DNA of 64,000 nt from Sordaria brevicollis (taxonomy: Eukaryota; Ascomycota; Sordariomycetes; Sordariales; Sordariaceae), in the NCBI GenBank assembly GCA_033439795.1, contig JAUTDP010000003.1, forward strand, positions 1,178,001-1,242,000. Direction: 5' to 3'. Positions 1 through 11,070 of this stretch are shown here, piece after piece; position 1 is the first letter of the stretch; each line of letters starts with the position of its first letter. The notes beneath the pieces are model-generated. The model saw nothing but the letters and a program-made list of their open reading frames with translations, did not search any database and was not told the origin of the DNA. Made by a program: the position numbers and the translations under genes.

Positions 1-3000
1 GTGACAATCTACGCTTCTTTGATGCGTTCGAAAGTGGGAGATGTCTACAGTACCGACGTCTTTCACTTGATTGCACTCATACAAGATGAATAAATCGCAA
101 CCAGGTTGGGGATTTTTCCTTGTGGAAATTACGTCGACGTCGACGAGAGGCCTGCAGTACGGCGCTGTAACTTTGAGATGTGTGGTCTGTGCGCCTTCAA
201 CTCCTCTAACTACAGGACATCACCTCTTGACCTCTTCCATGCCTGTTCGGTGACACTTGAACTTCACATTGGCTTGATGATTTGTTGAGATACCTTACGC
301 GTCCATCGGAATCATCAACCATTTCATCAGAGTTCCTTCTCTCAGTTTACAAACTTGGACACCCTTTCCCACCTCAATTTCCACGCCTCCTCTTCGACTA
401 CCAGCCCTTCCTGCTCTTCAGTTTGCAACACCTATCCGCTCTCTCGTTTCCATCAACACCACACTCACAGACGCCGACCCCGTTCTACGCCGTCCCTTGA
501 TTCATACACATCCCCCGAATTATACCCTTTACCCCCTATTACTTTGAACGTTAGAGTTTTTTTTACATCCACCAAAAGGGATTCGCCTCGCCGGGTAATC
601 CTCGGGATAGAGGTCTGGAATCTGGATGTGCTCAATTGTGGACTCGAGACTAAACGTGGACTTTCTTCAAGGCCAGGTTTAAAACTTTGACCAGCGTGGC
701 GACACTATCCTTTTCTCCCCCGTCCGAGTTGGTCCCCAGCAAGTGCGAGATGTGTCCTAGGCCGTTCACATAGTAGCAGCCTTCAGCTACTAACGAAAAT
801 AAACAACCCGTCGCCTAGTCTCCCTCGTCGAGGATTCAATGGAACGTCATCCTTCAGCGTCTGTTTTGAACGCTTCGAGTTTAAGGATCGGGATAAAACG
901 GATGGCACGATGATAGGAAAGGGTGGGGACCCCGAGGTACCAGGAGCAGTTGGCTCTTTTGTTCGAAAGGTTGTCCGCAGACTGGGAGCGCGAGCTCCTG
1001 CCGTGTCAAGCAGTGGGGACTAAGGCAGATTGTTAGGATGCCATGTTCTCTTTTGCCTATCCCATCATCCATCGCATAAATAGGACTGTGGTGGAAGTTG
1101 TGTAACTTGTGTTGTCAGTCCGGCTGGCAAATCATTGTCTGTTACCAGTGCACAACAAGAAGGAGGATGAGGTGCCGTCCTGAGCTGTCAAAACTGCTGT
1201 TTTGGAGAAGGTAGCCATATCTTCCCACCAGCCTGCTTACGAATAACAAAGGGGGCGCCACCACTGACGCCATGAACATATCAGGCTCTGGCACCTCAGG
1301 TTTTGTGAAGAGGTTGGAGTTGGGCCTATAAAACCAAGAGACGTGTCCGCTATATCAAAACAACACTCGTCAGGCTTCAAAGTGGCATCTATGGTGCCTC
1401 CAAGCCGGTAGTGTCTGAGTCTCAACCGTGTTTTGAGTATAAGAATCTTCGAGCTTACGAAGAACTTGATCTCCAAACGTCGGCACAAATTGAAACTTCC
1501 ATCCCCAGCACCTCATCCTCTCAATTGTTGACCATAACTTCCACATTGCTGGGACATTCCACCTACCTCTAACCACAGAATTTATCCGAATATCCTCATC
1601 TCCAAGATGCCGTTTGTTACTTAATATTACCCAAGTACTGGCCAACCCATTTACTACCACCACCACCACCACCACCGCTGCTGCTGCTACAGCCAACAAT
1701 GGTCTCACTATCAATATCGACATTTTCCTCATGGCCCACCCGCATATTATTATTACCCACGTGGGTATGTACCAGTTCGGCCACCGACTCAGCCATACGT
1801 TTACTTGAAACCACTTCCAAACGTGAAGAGACGATGAAACCGAACCTCTGTTCTTTTCCGTGAGTACATTCCCCCTCTTTCCTCCTCCATGGAAAGATCA
1901 CAGTGTTATTTGTGAGTCACTTGCTTATGCTGGTGTTGCAACCATGTGATTAGGTTCCATTCATTAGGTCTAGGCTGAGACCAGGAGACCTCTTCTGCAA
2001 GAAAGATGAAGGAAAAGAGTCATTGCTTGAAACTTCTCTCAGTGGAGTGTAATCACGGCACTCGCGGTAATGGCCATCTCGAGACGCGACGGGTAATGGC
2101 AAACATATTCGCGACTATGGGGATTGGGGAAGCAAAAGGCTGGAAAACACAAGGAAAAATCCTCAACGACTTGGAACAGCAACACGCATATTTGCATGGA
2201 CCACATATAGATACCTACATCACAAAGAGGGCGGATGGCGGACCTCAGGCAGATGTGAATAAGACAAAATGAAGGAAGGAACAACTGACAATGACTAGAG
2301 GTGGAATAGACAATCAAGAAAAGATAAACTTCACCTTGTACCCATGCGAGATCAATTGGAGAACCCACCTGTACAACAGGATGACCGACCAAAAAGAGAC
2401 GGGAAAAAAAAGGCAAAAAGCTCAGCAGGGGCTCAGAGCAGGGTTCGAACCCGTCCACTCCTCGCCACACGCCTACGAAAACTGTACCTCCGCTGCCAAC
2501 ACAACGAGCAATGTTTATCTGGCCCCGCCACATACCGCTTCACCACGAAGGTACTTCACGAGGGAATCCAAGGGTTATTGGGAGGTGCCAAACCTCGCCC
2601 TTATAACTTCACTGGAAACTCGGGTCGGGGGCTGGGGCAGCGCTGGGTTACCGAGGTGGTCTTCTTGCCATTGGTGCCATTGTGGTATCTTTCTACATAG
2701 GTACTCTACCTGCACTTTATCTCAGTACAAACAGCTCTTGACTGTGCATATTGTCCTCGCCTGCCCCTGAAAACTAGCTACAAACAGTAGCTGAAGAGTA
2801 CGTGTGAATATGTTGTTGCAGACTGGTGAAAAAAGCAAACTGCTTGATGGTGGGAAAGGGGAAGTAGAGGCAGCAGTTGAACAGTTGTTAGGAAATTGAG
2901 CCGGCTTCTTGTCATGTGTACAACATCAATTAAATACCAAGCAGTCGGGCGGAGTCATACAGAGAATGATCTTGACGTTCATAATCATTAACTACATGCA

Positions 3001-3181
3001 TAAACACATTCCACCAGGTATCTTGATCCTTTTACCACATAGCCGCATCCCATCCGTGAAAAGCCAGAAAGCCAAACATTACCCAACCAAAATATAACAT
3101 AGAACCAAGCATCTCTTTTCAAACTGCCTCCTTTCCAACCCTTTATATGTTGCCTTCATTTTCTCCCCTCGAGAAAGCCGC
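1..3181. other. Intergenic, no supported gene
   Basis: No open frame here resembles a known protein and none has convincing splice structure. The stretch has pyrimidine-rich runs typical of Neurospora intergenic DNA, a CCA/GCT trinucleotide microsatellite at about 1654-1690, and a Pol III-type repeat at 2414-2578 listed separately. The last part is the downstream region of the MFS transporter. Confidence 0.6.
2414..2578 (-). repeat. SINE-like Pol III repeat, copy 1
   Basis: Read on the minus strand this copy matches 35720-35877 nearly base for base, including an uninterrupted identical block of about 82 nt. It carries an A-box-like element (TGGTGAAGCGG), a B box (GGTTCGAACCC) about 90 nt further on, and a TTTTT run at its 3' end. 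This is the order expected of a tRNA-derived Pol III unit. A to B spacing is larger than in a normal tRNA, and the tRNA fold is incomplete (T-stem only partly paired). I read it as a short SINE or a Pol III non-coding RNA family. The similarity is seen directly; the transcription is inferred. Confidence 0.65.
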
Positions 3182-5079
3182 TTACGCAACGTTACCGCCC
3201 ACCTGCTTCCTATCCTTAACCTTAATATCCCGCCAAAACAGCACGCAAATCCAGCCCACCGCCAGGGCGCACGTCGACGTAATAACCATATACCTCTGCG
3301 AATCCGCATACGCCCAGGAAATTCCCTTTCTGATCTCGGTACCCACGGGGTATCCCAGCTGGGTATAAATACTCGAGTAGATAAACTCAATGTTCGCTCC
3401 AGGTGGCAGATGCTTCCTGAGCGCATCGGGGAAGGTACCGGTCCAGATAGCGCTGGAGACGGTAGATCCGACCGCGTAGCCGATGGACGAAAAGAGGTCC
3501 AAAATGGCGAGGATGGAAGCAAGGTTCTGATGCGTCAGGGGTGCCATGAAGGCCATTTCGGCTGAGACGACCAAAGGACCGCCGGCGAAGGCGACAAAGA
3601 TTTGCGTCATCACCACGTACCCGATGTCGGCGTCGGGACGGCGGAAGTGGATCATCAGGCCGACGCCCAAGATCATCAGGGGCATGCCGAAGTAGAGCGC
3701 CACCCACTTGAAGCGGCCGGTGACGCGCATGAAGTAGCCGAGGATCAAGGCGGAGAAGCAGGAGCCGACGCGGTAGATGTTGCTGATGTAGGTGGCCTTG
3801 GTGACGGACTGGTTCCAGACGACCATGAGCATGGACGTGAAGTAGGAGCCCCAGACGGCCGAGTTGAAGAAGATGAAAAACATCATGAGGCCGGCGAAGA
3901 AGATGGTGCGGTCGGAAAGAGCCGAGAAGGGCACAAAGTTGACGGGCGCCAGAAACTTTTCGTAGGCGGCAAAGACGCACAGAAGAAAAGCGCCGACGAC
4001 GACCATGGCGATCATCCTGGGATCTTTCCAGCCGAGCTTCTGCCTGAAAGCGATGGAGCAGGGCACCAAGATAAGCGCCATGCCGGCCGCGAGCAGGATG
4101 ATGCCCACCAGGTCCATGTCGATGCAGACGCGGCCGGCGGCGCGGGCGCTGATTTCGGGACGGCGCTTGGAGACCAGGCCTTGCTTCTTGGCGCGCGCGA
4201 GTTGCACCCAGAAGAGGATGATGAGCGGCAAGACGACGACGGGCGTGATGATGGAGAAGATGCCGAAGCCCCAGCGCCAACCGGCGCCGCGGACGAGGGC
4301 GTCACCCATAGGACCGCCGATCCAGGTGGTGACGATGTAGGGGGAGGTGGCGAAGGCGAGCATCAGACCACGATTTTTGAGGGAGGAGGTGTCGGCGATG
4401 AAGACGGTCAAGCAGTAGGAGATACCTTGGGCGCTATTTATCTGGGGTTAGTATGCTATCCATCTGAGAGGATGAGAGGACAACGTACCCAACAGTCGAA
4501 AACACTTGCGCAGCCGCATACGTAAACACGTTCTTGCAAGCAGCCATCATGATGAAGCCCAGCGTCCAGACGAGCAGCATGAGCGACATACCCTGCGGTC
4601 TACCCCAGATATCCAGAATCTTAGACAGCGGCAGCTTAGTCAAGCCGGCAATCACACTGGACATGATGGAAGTGGTCGCAGTGAGCGAGTGAGACGAGAA
4701 AGAACTGGTGACGAAGGGCGAGAAAGTGCGGACAACGACTTCCTCGATGGATGTGATGAAGTAGATCAGCCAGATCCTTTTCTCGTGTTAGTCTCCGGCA
4801 ACATCATCGATCAGAACCAGATAAACAAACATACATTCCATAAGCGGCAACGAGATGCCACTTGGTCCATACCGTCAAAGCGGCCTCGATCTCTTGAACA
4901 CCGGCTTGGTATTCCTGCTTGTGAATCTCGGCATCGCTGCTGTCTCCGTTCTTTTCGAGATCTGACGAGGTGGTTTGTTGTGTGACGGTTGAATCGATCT
5001 GCTTCTCATCCGCCTTCTCTAGCCCTGGTGCCGGTGTTTTGTTGGTACCCGGGAGTACCTCCTTGATCTTGTCCAACAT
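3182..5079 (-). CDS. Siderophore-iron transporter, MFS (SIT/MirB family)
   Basis: Imports ferric siderophores across the plasma membrane by proton symport (family knowledge). Three exons join cleanly: 5079-4835, 4776-4489 and 4433-3182 (introns 58 and 55 bp, donors GTATGT and GTACGT), giving 594 residues, the usual length for this 14-helix family. Family-like segments are WLIYFITSIEEVVVRTF, SSVIAGLTKLPLSKILD in the first half and VFIADTSSLKNRGL just after the second intron. A hydrophilic, charged N-terminus of about 70 residues precedes the first helix. The start at 5079 (GCCCACCATG) has a good context and is preferred over an upstream in-frame Met at 5238. It is divergently arranged with the CFEM gene at 7043, and the shared spacer carries an iron-type GATA dyad. 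The family is well supported; the substrate is not determined. Confidence 0.9.
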
Positions 5080-6109
5080 GGTGGGCAAGATAGTTGTCCG
5101 TTGCCTTCCGGGATGTGGGTTGACCTTCCTGCTATTCCGTGAAACCCGTGATGATGTGTAGGCTGGTCGGCGTAATGAAATGTTGCTCAAAGTTGAGTCA
5201 AATGGGCCGTCATGCAGGAAAGGATAAAGGTTGCTCAAGGAGAATGTAACAGGAAGGAAGGGAAGAGATGGAGAAGTGAGAAGGAGACAGCAAAGTTCAC
5301 CCGCTCAACGCACAAGGGGGGATTTCGACTTTTGACGGTTTGTTTTTCAACCCCTCTCTCTCACCCGCAACATGCATCACACATATCCATCAACGACGGG
5401 GTCTTACTCGTCACCACCGTGCGATTTTGCGGTAATCGGGACCCAGCCACCAAGGCCGCCCCAAGCAATTCCGCATATTCTCCCCCCATCCGGCCCGTCC
5501 AGTTCCAGTTCCAGTCCCAGTCCTGTTTCCTCCGCTGGTTGTCCCGGTCCTTTTCCCAACCCATCCATGATCCATCCCTCCCATCCATCCATCAAAAAAG
5601 CCCCGCAACCCCACCGATGCAGGTCCGTACGGTTATCGGGGTCCGCGTTTCCTGGCGTCCTGGCACTTCCGCCACCTGCCTGCGTCTTGGTCCCCGTGAT
5701 GGAGTCCATCACGATGGCAAAGGCAGTTCGGATTCCGGGACTCGGCGGAGTGGATGAACTTGACAACTCCATCTCTAGCAATTCATCCCAATCCCTCAGC
5801 CATTATTCACACAGAGAAAACCACAGCCAGCAAAAGCAGCTACACATCAGAAGCCACCCTCTTCCTTCCAAAGCACCATCCTCGGGTTAGTGCCCGGCAT
5901 GCGTGAGTTATCAATCAGTACTAATCCCATCCCGGGGTTTACACCCGTTGGTCAGTCAAACAGGTCAGAGACGCCAGACTCATCTCGACTCTTGGCTCTT
6001 CCCAAGCCCCTTGGCTCCCTTGCGCCCCTTGGAGTTGGTTGGTTTGTGTCGGGCCTTTCCCTTTTTCCAGTATGGGATGCCTTGCATGGTTTAAGCGATT
6101 ACTCCCATC

Positions 6110-6136
6110 TTATCTGATCATCGGATGATCTGATAA
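6110..6136. promoter_or_regulatory. Inverted pair of ATCWGATAA iron-GATA sites
   Basis: ATCAGATAA reads on the minus strand at 6110-6118 and ATCTGATAA on the plus strand at 6128-6136, separated by 9 bp. The whole 27 bp is a near-perfect dyad broken only at the two W positions and the centre. ATCWGATAA is the established extended recognition sequence of the fungal iron repressors SreA/Sre1/SRE. The flanking genes, a siderophore transporter and a CFEM protein, are the kind such a repressor controls. Binding itself is inferred. Confidence 0.7.
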
Positions 6137-6820
6137 AAATTGACGAGAGAAAAACTTTTCTTTTCCGCCGAGGCCGGCATTTGCTTGCCACGCACTTTTT
6201 TTTTTGCCAGAAATGCCAGCACACAAGGAGAGCGAGGCCAAGCAAATGGTTCGGTTTCCTTGGGAGTTCCCTGGGACGGTGAAAAGATGGCGGTTCGTTG
6301 GTTCGGATTGGTTGGGGCGCCGGTCGGGACACAAAGCTGAAAATGCTGTCGCTCGACAAGGAAAGGCCGTCCAGACTTCGGGTGGGACTCCACTACAAAA
6401 GCGCGATTTGCTGTTGCTTCGAAGCCTGCACCGAACCGAACGAAGAACCGGCTTGTTCAGGGTTATCCTTTGTTTGGGGTTTTCGCTCTCCCAGCCTTTT
6501 TGGCGGTGGTGTGGGAAGCCTATCCCGTGCAGGCCGAGGTTTGTTGTGGATGGCGCGTGGAACAACGGGGGGAAGCTATCGTGAGGCCCGGTCGGTCGGT
6601 GCGGTCGGTGGTTCGGTGCGGTCTGCGGTAGGAGTCATGAACTGTCTCTGCGTGCCCTATCGTTGTCTGTTTCCAGACTCCAGACTCCAGCCTCCAGCCA
6701 TGAGAGATCGTACATAGCTGATGCTGGATCGATTTGATAGTGTACCGCGTGGTCCGCGGAGTGTGGAGTTTTCCATCGGCCCATCGTCCCCCATTTCCTT
6801 CTCCCCCTCTGATCTCTCTG

Positions 6821-6827
6821 TATAAAG
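6821..6827 (+). promoter_or_regulatory. TATA-like box upstream of CFEM gene
   Basis: TATAAAG follows a CT-rich tract and lies about 220 bp before the CFEM start codon, so the 5' leader would be about 190 nt. This is a plausible core promoter, from sequence only. Confidence 0.4.
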
Positions 6828-7042
6828 ATAAACCCTTCCCCCAGAAGAAAACTTGAAGAAGCTGTCAAACTTATGAAAGCTGCAACAAATATCGTCGATC
6901 CAATCCTACCTTAAATCCACCTATCAACCACGCGAGATACCAGGGTTAACTTATACCAACTTATACCTCTTTCGGGCCTGTTCAGTGTCGATCACTACTC
7001 CAGTATCAACGTCAACTCTTGAAAACAACCAAAACCGTCAAC

Positions 7043-7662
7043 ATGAAGTTCTCCGCCATCCTCTCCGTCGCCGCCGCTGCCGGCTTCGCTGCCGCCAAGA
7101 CCCTCGAGGACTACGTCCCCCAGTGCTCTCTCCAGTGTCTCAAGGACGCTCAAAAGTCCGCCACTGACTGCAAGGAGGGCGATCTCCCCTGCTTCTGCAT
7201 TCTCGACAACTACCACAACATCTACGACGCCGGTGTCTCTTGCGTCCTCCTCAAGTGCGGCAACGACGTCGCTGTCGGTGAGTTCTTCTTTCTTTTCCCC
7301 CCCTTCCCCAGCAAGTTTTTTGTGAAGCTGTTTTGCTGATCGGTTTTCTTTTTCTCTTGCGTGCAGGCCAGGTCCTCCCCGCCATCGTCTCCATGTGCGA
7401 GGCTGAGCTCCCCGGCGGTGCTTCCGGCGCCCTTCCCTCCACCGTCTCTACTACCGACATTGCCCGTCCCACTGACGACAAGGCCGCCGCTACCACCGGT
7501 ACCACCGTCGCCACTGTCACTGCCAGCACCACTGCCGGTGACGGCAAGGCTGTCGCTACCTCTTCCAGCGCTGCCCCTACCGCCACTGAGGACTCTTCCG
7601 CTGGCGCCCTTGCCGCTGGTGTCGGTGCTGCCATCCCTCTCGTTCTTGCTGCTCTTCTCTAA
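7043..7662 (+). CDS. CFEM-domain GPI-anchored cell-wall protein
   Basis: A secreted surface protein of 176 residues. Exons 7043-7277 and 7367-7662 are joined across an 89-bp intron (donor GTGAGT, acceptor GTGCAG). Residues 1-18 form a signal peptide. Residues 24-89 hold the eight-cysteine CFEM pattern (C28, C32, C43, C50, C52, C67, C72, C89). D47 lies three residues before the CxC, the position that serves as axial haem ligand in Candida Csa2/Pga7-type CFEM proteins. A Ser/Thr/Ala-rich stalk follows and the protein ends in a hydrophobic tail preceded by small residues, as expected for GPI attachment. CFEM proteins can bind haem or iron, or act in adhesion and virulence-like signalling. The divergent siderophore transporter and the shared GATA dyad favour an iron role, which is an inference. 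Codon use is strongly C-biased, suggesting high expression. Confidence 0.9.
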
Positions 7663-8250
7663 GCAATAGCATCTGAACTGGTGTCCAAAAATGGGTTTCG
7701 GATTGGGGGGTTTAAAAAGTATCTAGATTATTACTTGATTAATGAGTAATGGTAACGAATAGGGTAGATAATGTTGGATAGACTTAATGAACAACACTTA
7801 CCAATATGGCTGTGCTTGATCCGATGGTGACATTTGGCGTACAATTTGGCGACCTGACGAACCTTTGTCAATTGCAAAGGGGGTTAAAACGAAACGGACA
7901 GTCAATTAGTCTTTGATACCGGAACCTGCTCCCTAAACGCCTATCCGCGAAACTCCCTTGCCAGCAAAATGCCTTTACCATGAAGCGTAGTACCTGCCCA
8001 CCCATATCCGCACCGAGCTCAAAACGCCAAAACACATTACTCATTACAGTTACCCCCTTGGCCAGCGCTCGCTTCTGCCGGCTTTTATCTGTCCTGCTCT
8101 CCCGTGGTACCGCTTGACACCACGTCCATTCCTCGATCGTCGCCCTTTCAGCTCGGCCAACGTAGCGGATCCTGCGCATGGATTTGAGGTAACCAGAGGT
8201 GAAGCAACTCCCAGTGACACTCCCACTCATGATCAACCACTCAACCACCC
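7663..8250. other. Convergent 3' region, CFEM and mad2
   Basis: The 3' flanks of two converging genes. No supported open frame or RNA gene was seen. Confidence 0.5.
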
Positions 8251-9198
8251 TCAATCAGCCAACCGATAACTAACCAACGTATCAACCCTGTGATTCGTCG
8301 TGCTGAACCCCCTCAGCTGCACCCGCTCGCCATTGACAATCTCCTTCGCGTCGCTGTCGCCCCACTCGACGGGAACGTCGCTGTCAGCATCGGCGTACAC
8401 CAGCACGTTGAAGGTGCAGTCGCCTTGGAGCTGGGGCAGGAAGGTGACGGAGGCCGTGATTTGGCGGAAGATGGCGGCGATTTCAGCTTGGATATCGGCT
8501 TCGGTTTTGTCGAGGGGTGGCTGCTGCGTGGCGGGTGTGGTATTAGGGGCGCCGGCGCCGGCGTTTTCGTTCGCTGATGGGTTGGAGTTTGAGTTGTCGT
8601 CGGTGGAAGGTTGCGGTTTGGATTTGGAGGAGGGGGCGGCTTTGGAGAATATTTGGACCTGTAGAAGACCACAGTCAGCTGCAAATCAGGGTAAGGGATA
8701 ATGGACACCGGAGAGGACTGACGTCAAACTGCCACCTCTCGACATGCTCGCCCGTGTCCTTGTCGGTAATGACAATGACCAGCTTGGAGATCTTGCCGCC
8801 CACCATCCACTTGTCAAGCTGCGACATGATCTTCTTGATGTAGGCGCGGACCTGGTCGTCGGCTGACACGAGCATGTTCAGGCCATACTTTTTGACGGTG
8901 GTGAAGTCTTCGGCTGGGTAGACGCCTCGTTGGAAACTGGTTTGTGACAGGTTAGTCAAGGGGATTCGAGGGTCGATCGGGGACGACTGTATGGTTGGGC
9001 ATACAGAATGGTATGGATGGAGTATTGGAACTGCCATGTCGATGTCATTGTTAGTTCCCTGATTGCAAAGAAGGAAAGGTCAGAAAGATGCGAATGGCTT
9101 ACAAACTCGGCAACGAGCTTTGCGCTTCCCTTGAGCGATAGGCGGTGCACCTTGGACTTGTCCTTGTCCTTTTCTTTTTCGGGCGCCTTGGAGGACAT
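8251..9198 (-). CDS. mad2: Spindle assembly checkpoint protein Mad2 (HORMA domain)
   Basis: Mad2 inhibits Cdc20-APC/C at unattached kinetochores. Four exons, 9198-9103, 9030-9005, 8936-8723 and 8658-8251, give 247 residues. Introns are 72, 68 and 64 bp; the third donor is GTCAGT, less usual but keeping the reading frame. Recognisable HORMA segments are LKGSAKLVAEFFQYSIHTIL, FQRGVYPAEDF, VKKYGLNMLVSADDQV and ERWQFDVQIF. The C-terminal part (VQLRGFSTTNHRVDTLVSYR) is the mobile safety-belt region. Between the core and the safety belt lies an insert of about 40 residues rich in Ser, Asn, Pro and Ala, which explains the length compared with about 200 residues in yeast and man. The very short 26-nt second exon is needed to restore the family sequence. 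Confidence 0.92.
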
Positions 9199-9428
9199 CG
9201 TGTTGGTGGTTGAGTCTGGTATGAATTATTGATGATAATTGGGCGATGGTGATTGTGTTGACGATGGTGGAATCGTTTGGCAATGGGAATCTGGAATTGG
9301 TGATGACGAGAAAGTGGAAATGGAGAGGAATGAACCGGGGATGGCTGGCGGGATTGTTTACTTTACTTTGGGGCGTTTGCCCGTTGTTAGGGAAGCTCCA
9401 AACGCGTAGACTTTTGGAGGGGCAGTGC

Positions 9429-9497
9429 CGTTCCCGAACTCAAACACCTTAACAATCTTAGCGTAAGGGGGTATATACACACCGCACACAACTACAC
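9429..9497 (+). repeat. Left terminal inverted repeat
   Basis: Begins CGTTCCCGAACTCAAACACC and pairs with the reverse complement of 14833-14901. All mismatches are transitions. Confidence 0.85.
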
Positions 9498-9792
9498 AAC
9501 CTCGTAAAAATCGTAAATCTTGTTCGTTTTCAACCGTTTCTATACAAAATCGAAGCCCAACAACCACATTTTCATTATAAAAAGTAAATAAACAACATCG
9601 CTATCATTATCAAATATTTTTACTATTTTTTTTATTATAATACCGCCCAAATCCATCCTCAAAACCCAACCTAAAAAGCGTATTCATCGCGGCAATACTA
9701 CTTTAGTCTATTTTAATAAGGATTAAATTAATTTTAGAACCCCGTTAATTCTATAACGTACTTCTACCCGCCCTAAAAAAAAGAATCGTACT

Positions 9793-10101
9793 CTAATCGA
9801 AATAAAAGAAGTTATCGCTAATTTATTTAAAATTAAGAATAAAATTATTCCCAAAAAGAGAACCGCGCTTAAGAAAAAAGCCGTACCTAAAAAAAAAACC
9901 GCGCTTAAAAAGCCTACCGCTATTAAAAAGCCTACCGCTATTAAAAAAGGGAAGGAGAAAGCCTAGGACCCTACCCTAAAATTAAAAATCGAAATTAATA
10001 GCGACCTATTACCCTCCTCCCCCCCTAAGGTAATTAACGAATTTATTAAAATCTCTAATAATATTAATAATATTTCCGACTTCGACGACGAAGACGAATA
10101 A
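9793..10101 (+). pseudogene. Lysine-rich relic reading frame in transposon
   Basis: A conceptual plus-strand frame runs from 9793 with a repeated Lys-Lys-Pro-Thr-Ala-Ile pattern (short direct repeats of about 17 bp at about 9915-9950), is interrupted by TAG near 9964, then continues through an acidic Asp/Glu stretch to about 10101. TAG codons in place of likely TGG or CAG fit RIP. No family was recognised. Further broken frames around 11.6-12.2 kb could be the continuation beyond the nested insertion. Confidence 0.4.
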
Positions 10102-10766
10102 GATTAAAAATTCCCTATCTACTTAACGCCTACTAAAAATACTTTTAATACTTCGTTCGTTTATTTTAATAATAAAAACGTCGATTTAATTTCGTTAATT
10201 AAATAGGCTATAACCCTTCCTTCAATTATAAACCGGCGCTATAAAGCCGTAATCCTTACCGCGCTTACCTACCCGCCAATTATATAAATAGAATTTATAA
10301 TTATTAGGTCTTACTTTATTAATTCCTATAATAAACCTCCTACTATTTTAAATTATAATATATATAAGGAAATAGAAGTCGAATAAGAGAGGGGGAAGCT
10401 CTACCCGTAGCGTTTCGGTATTAACCTATTCGGCGAGATTTTATTAATATAGAGAGGGTATATACAAAAGGTTATTAATAATAATATAGCTATTAATACG
10501 AAATTTCAAATTGTATTATACAATATTATTTGAAGCGGAGCTTCAACATGAGAAGTGTTGAAAAAACACGAGCGTTGAGCGTAGCTTCTTCTATAATACG
10601 GTGACCCCCTGCAATAATCCCTGTAAATCTTCCCGAAGTTTACCCGTCTACCCGAAGCCACCATCCCTGTTTCTCGAGTTGGAATTGGCTAGAATAAACC
10701 TTTGCCAAGGCGCTAAGGTTTAAACGAAGCTTGGCATTTTAAAATGGGTCCAATCCCAACAAAGTG

Positions 10767-10877
10767 GGTACCAAAATGATGAGTAAGCCAAGACGAGTAG
10801 TTTGGTACCACTCACGTGACCGTAGCTAGCCTGCCGGCCGAGAAAAACGGCTTTGAAAAAATCTGACGGATATATAG
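10767..10877 (+). repeat. Direct repeat unit A (111 bp)
   Basis: Paired with 10930-11040, offset 163 bp and without length change. Differences are mainly transitions. The unit starts with GGTACCAAA and the complementary TTTGGTACC follows 25 nt later, so unit A can form a 9-bp hairpin around a GATGAG-containing loop. It ends in a GC-rich CCTGCCGGCCGAG stretch. Confidence 0.7.
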
Positions 10878-10929
10878 AAAAAAATCTAAAAGGCTTATCG
10901 ATAAGGGTAAAATATCGATATGGAAAATA

Positions 10930-11040
10930 GGTATGAAAATGATGAGTAAGCCGAGGCGAGTATATTGGTACTATTTACGTGGCCGTACTTAGCCTGCCGG
11001 CCGAGTAAAACGGCTTTTAAAAAATCCGACGGATATATAA
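10930..11040 (+). repeat. Direct repeat unit B (111 bp)
   Basis: The second copy of the block above. It keeps ATGATGAGTAAGCC and CCTGCCGGCCGAG but has lost the flanking hairpin stem through substitutions such as ACCACTCAC to ACTATTTAC, which are C-to-T changes of RIP type. Confidence 0.7.
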
Positions 11041-11070
11041 TAGAAGAAAAAGATTTTATTTTTTAAATAA

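Larger units (their letters stand above)
5080..7042. other. Divergent promoter region, transporter / CFEM gene
   Basis: A spacer of about 2 kb between two divergent genes. It contains the GATA dyad at 6110-6136 and a TATAAAG at 6821 on the CFEM side. Open frames here are low-complexity and unconvincing. An inverted CCAAT lies near 6308. Confidence 0.6.

Noticed and set aside
2039..2533. 164-codon minus-strand frame
   Set aside because: It overlaps the Pol III-type repeat and part of the same frame exists in the other copy only because the repeat is duplicated. No protein family.
3602..4525. Long plus-strand frame with Asp/His/Gly-rich translation
   Set aside because: It is the antisense of the siderophore transporter exons.
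9395..9470. Similarity of left flank to the N-terminus of the GST gene (VKVFEFGNGTAPPKVYA-like frame)
   Set aside because: A short match (17 nt around CCTCC-AAAGTCTACGC) spanning the TIR border. The same TIR sequence occurs at the other end without it, so I treat it as chance or an unresolvable relic.
10767..10877. Hammerhead ribozyme suggested by the stem and ATGATGAG loop
   Set aside because: The first core CUGAUGA is incomplete (no C before UGAUGAG) and no GAAA core follows a second stem, so the catalytic fold cannot form.
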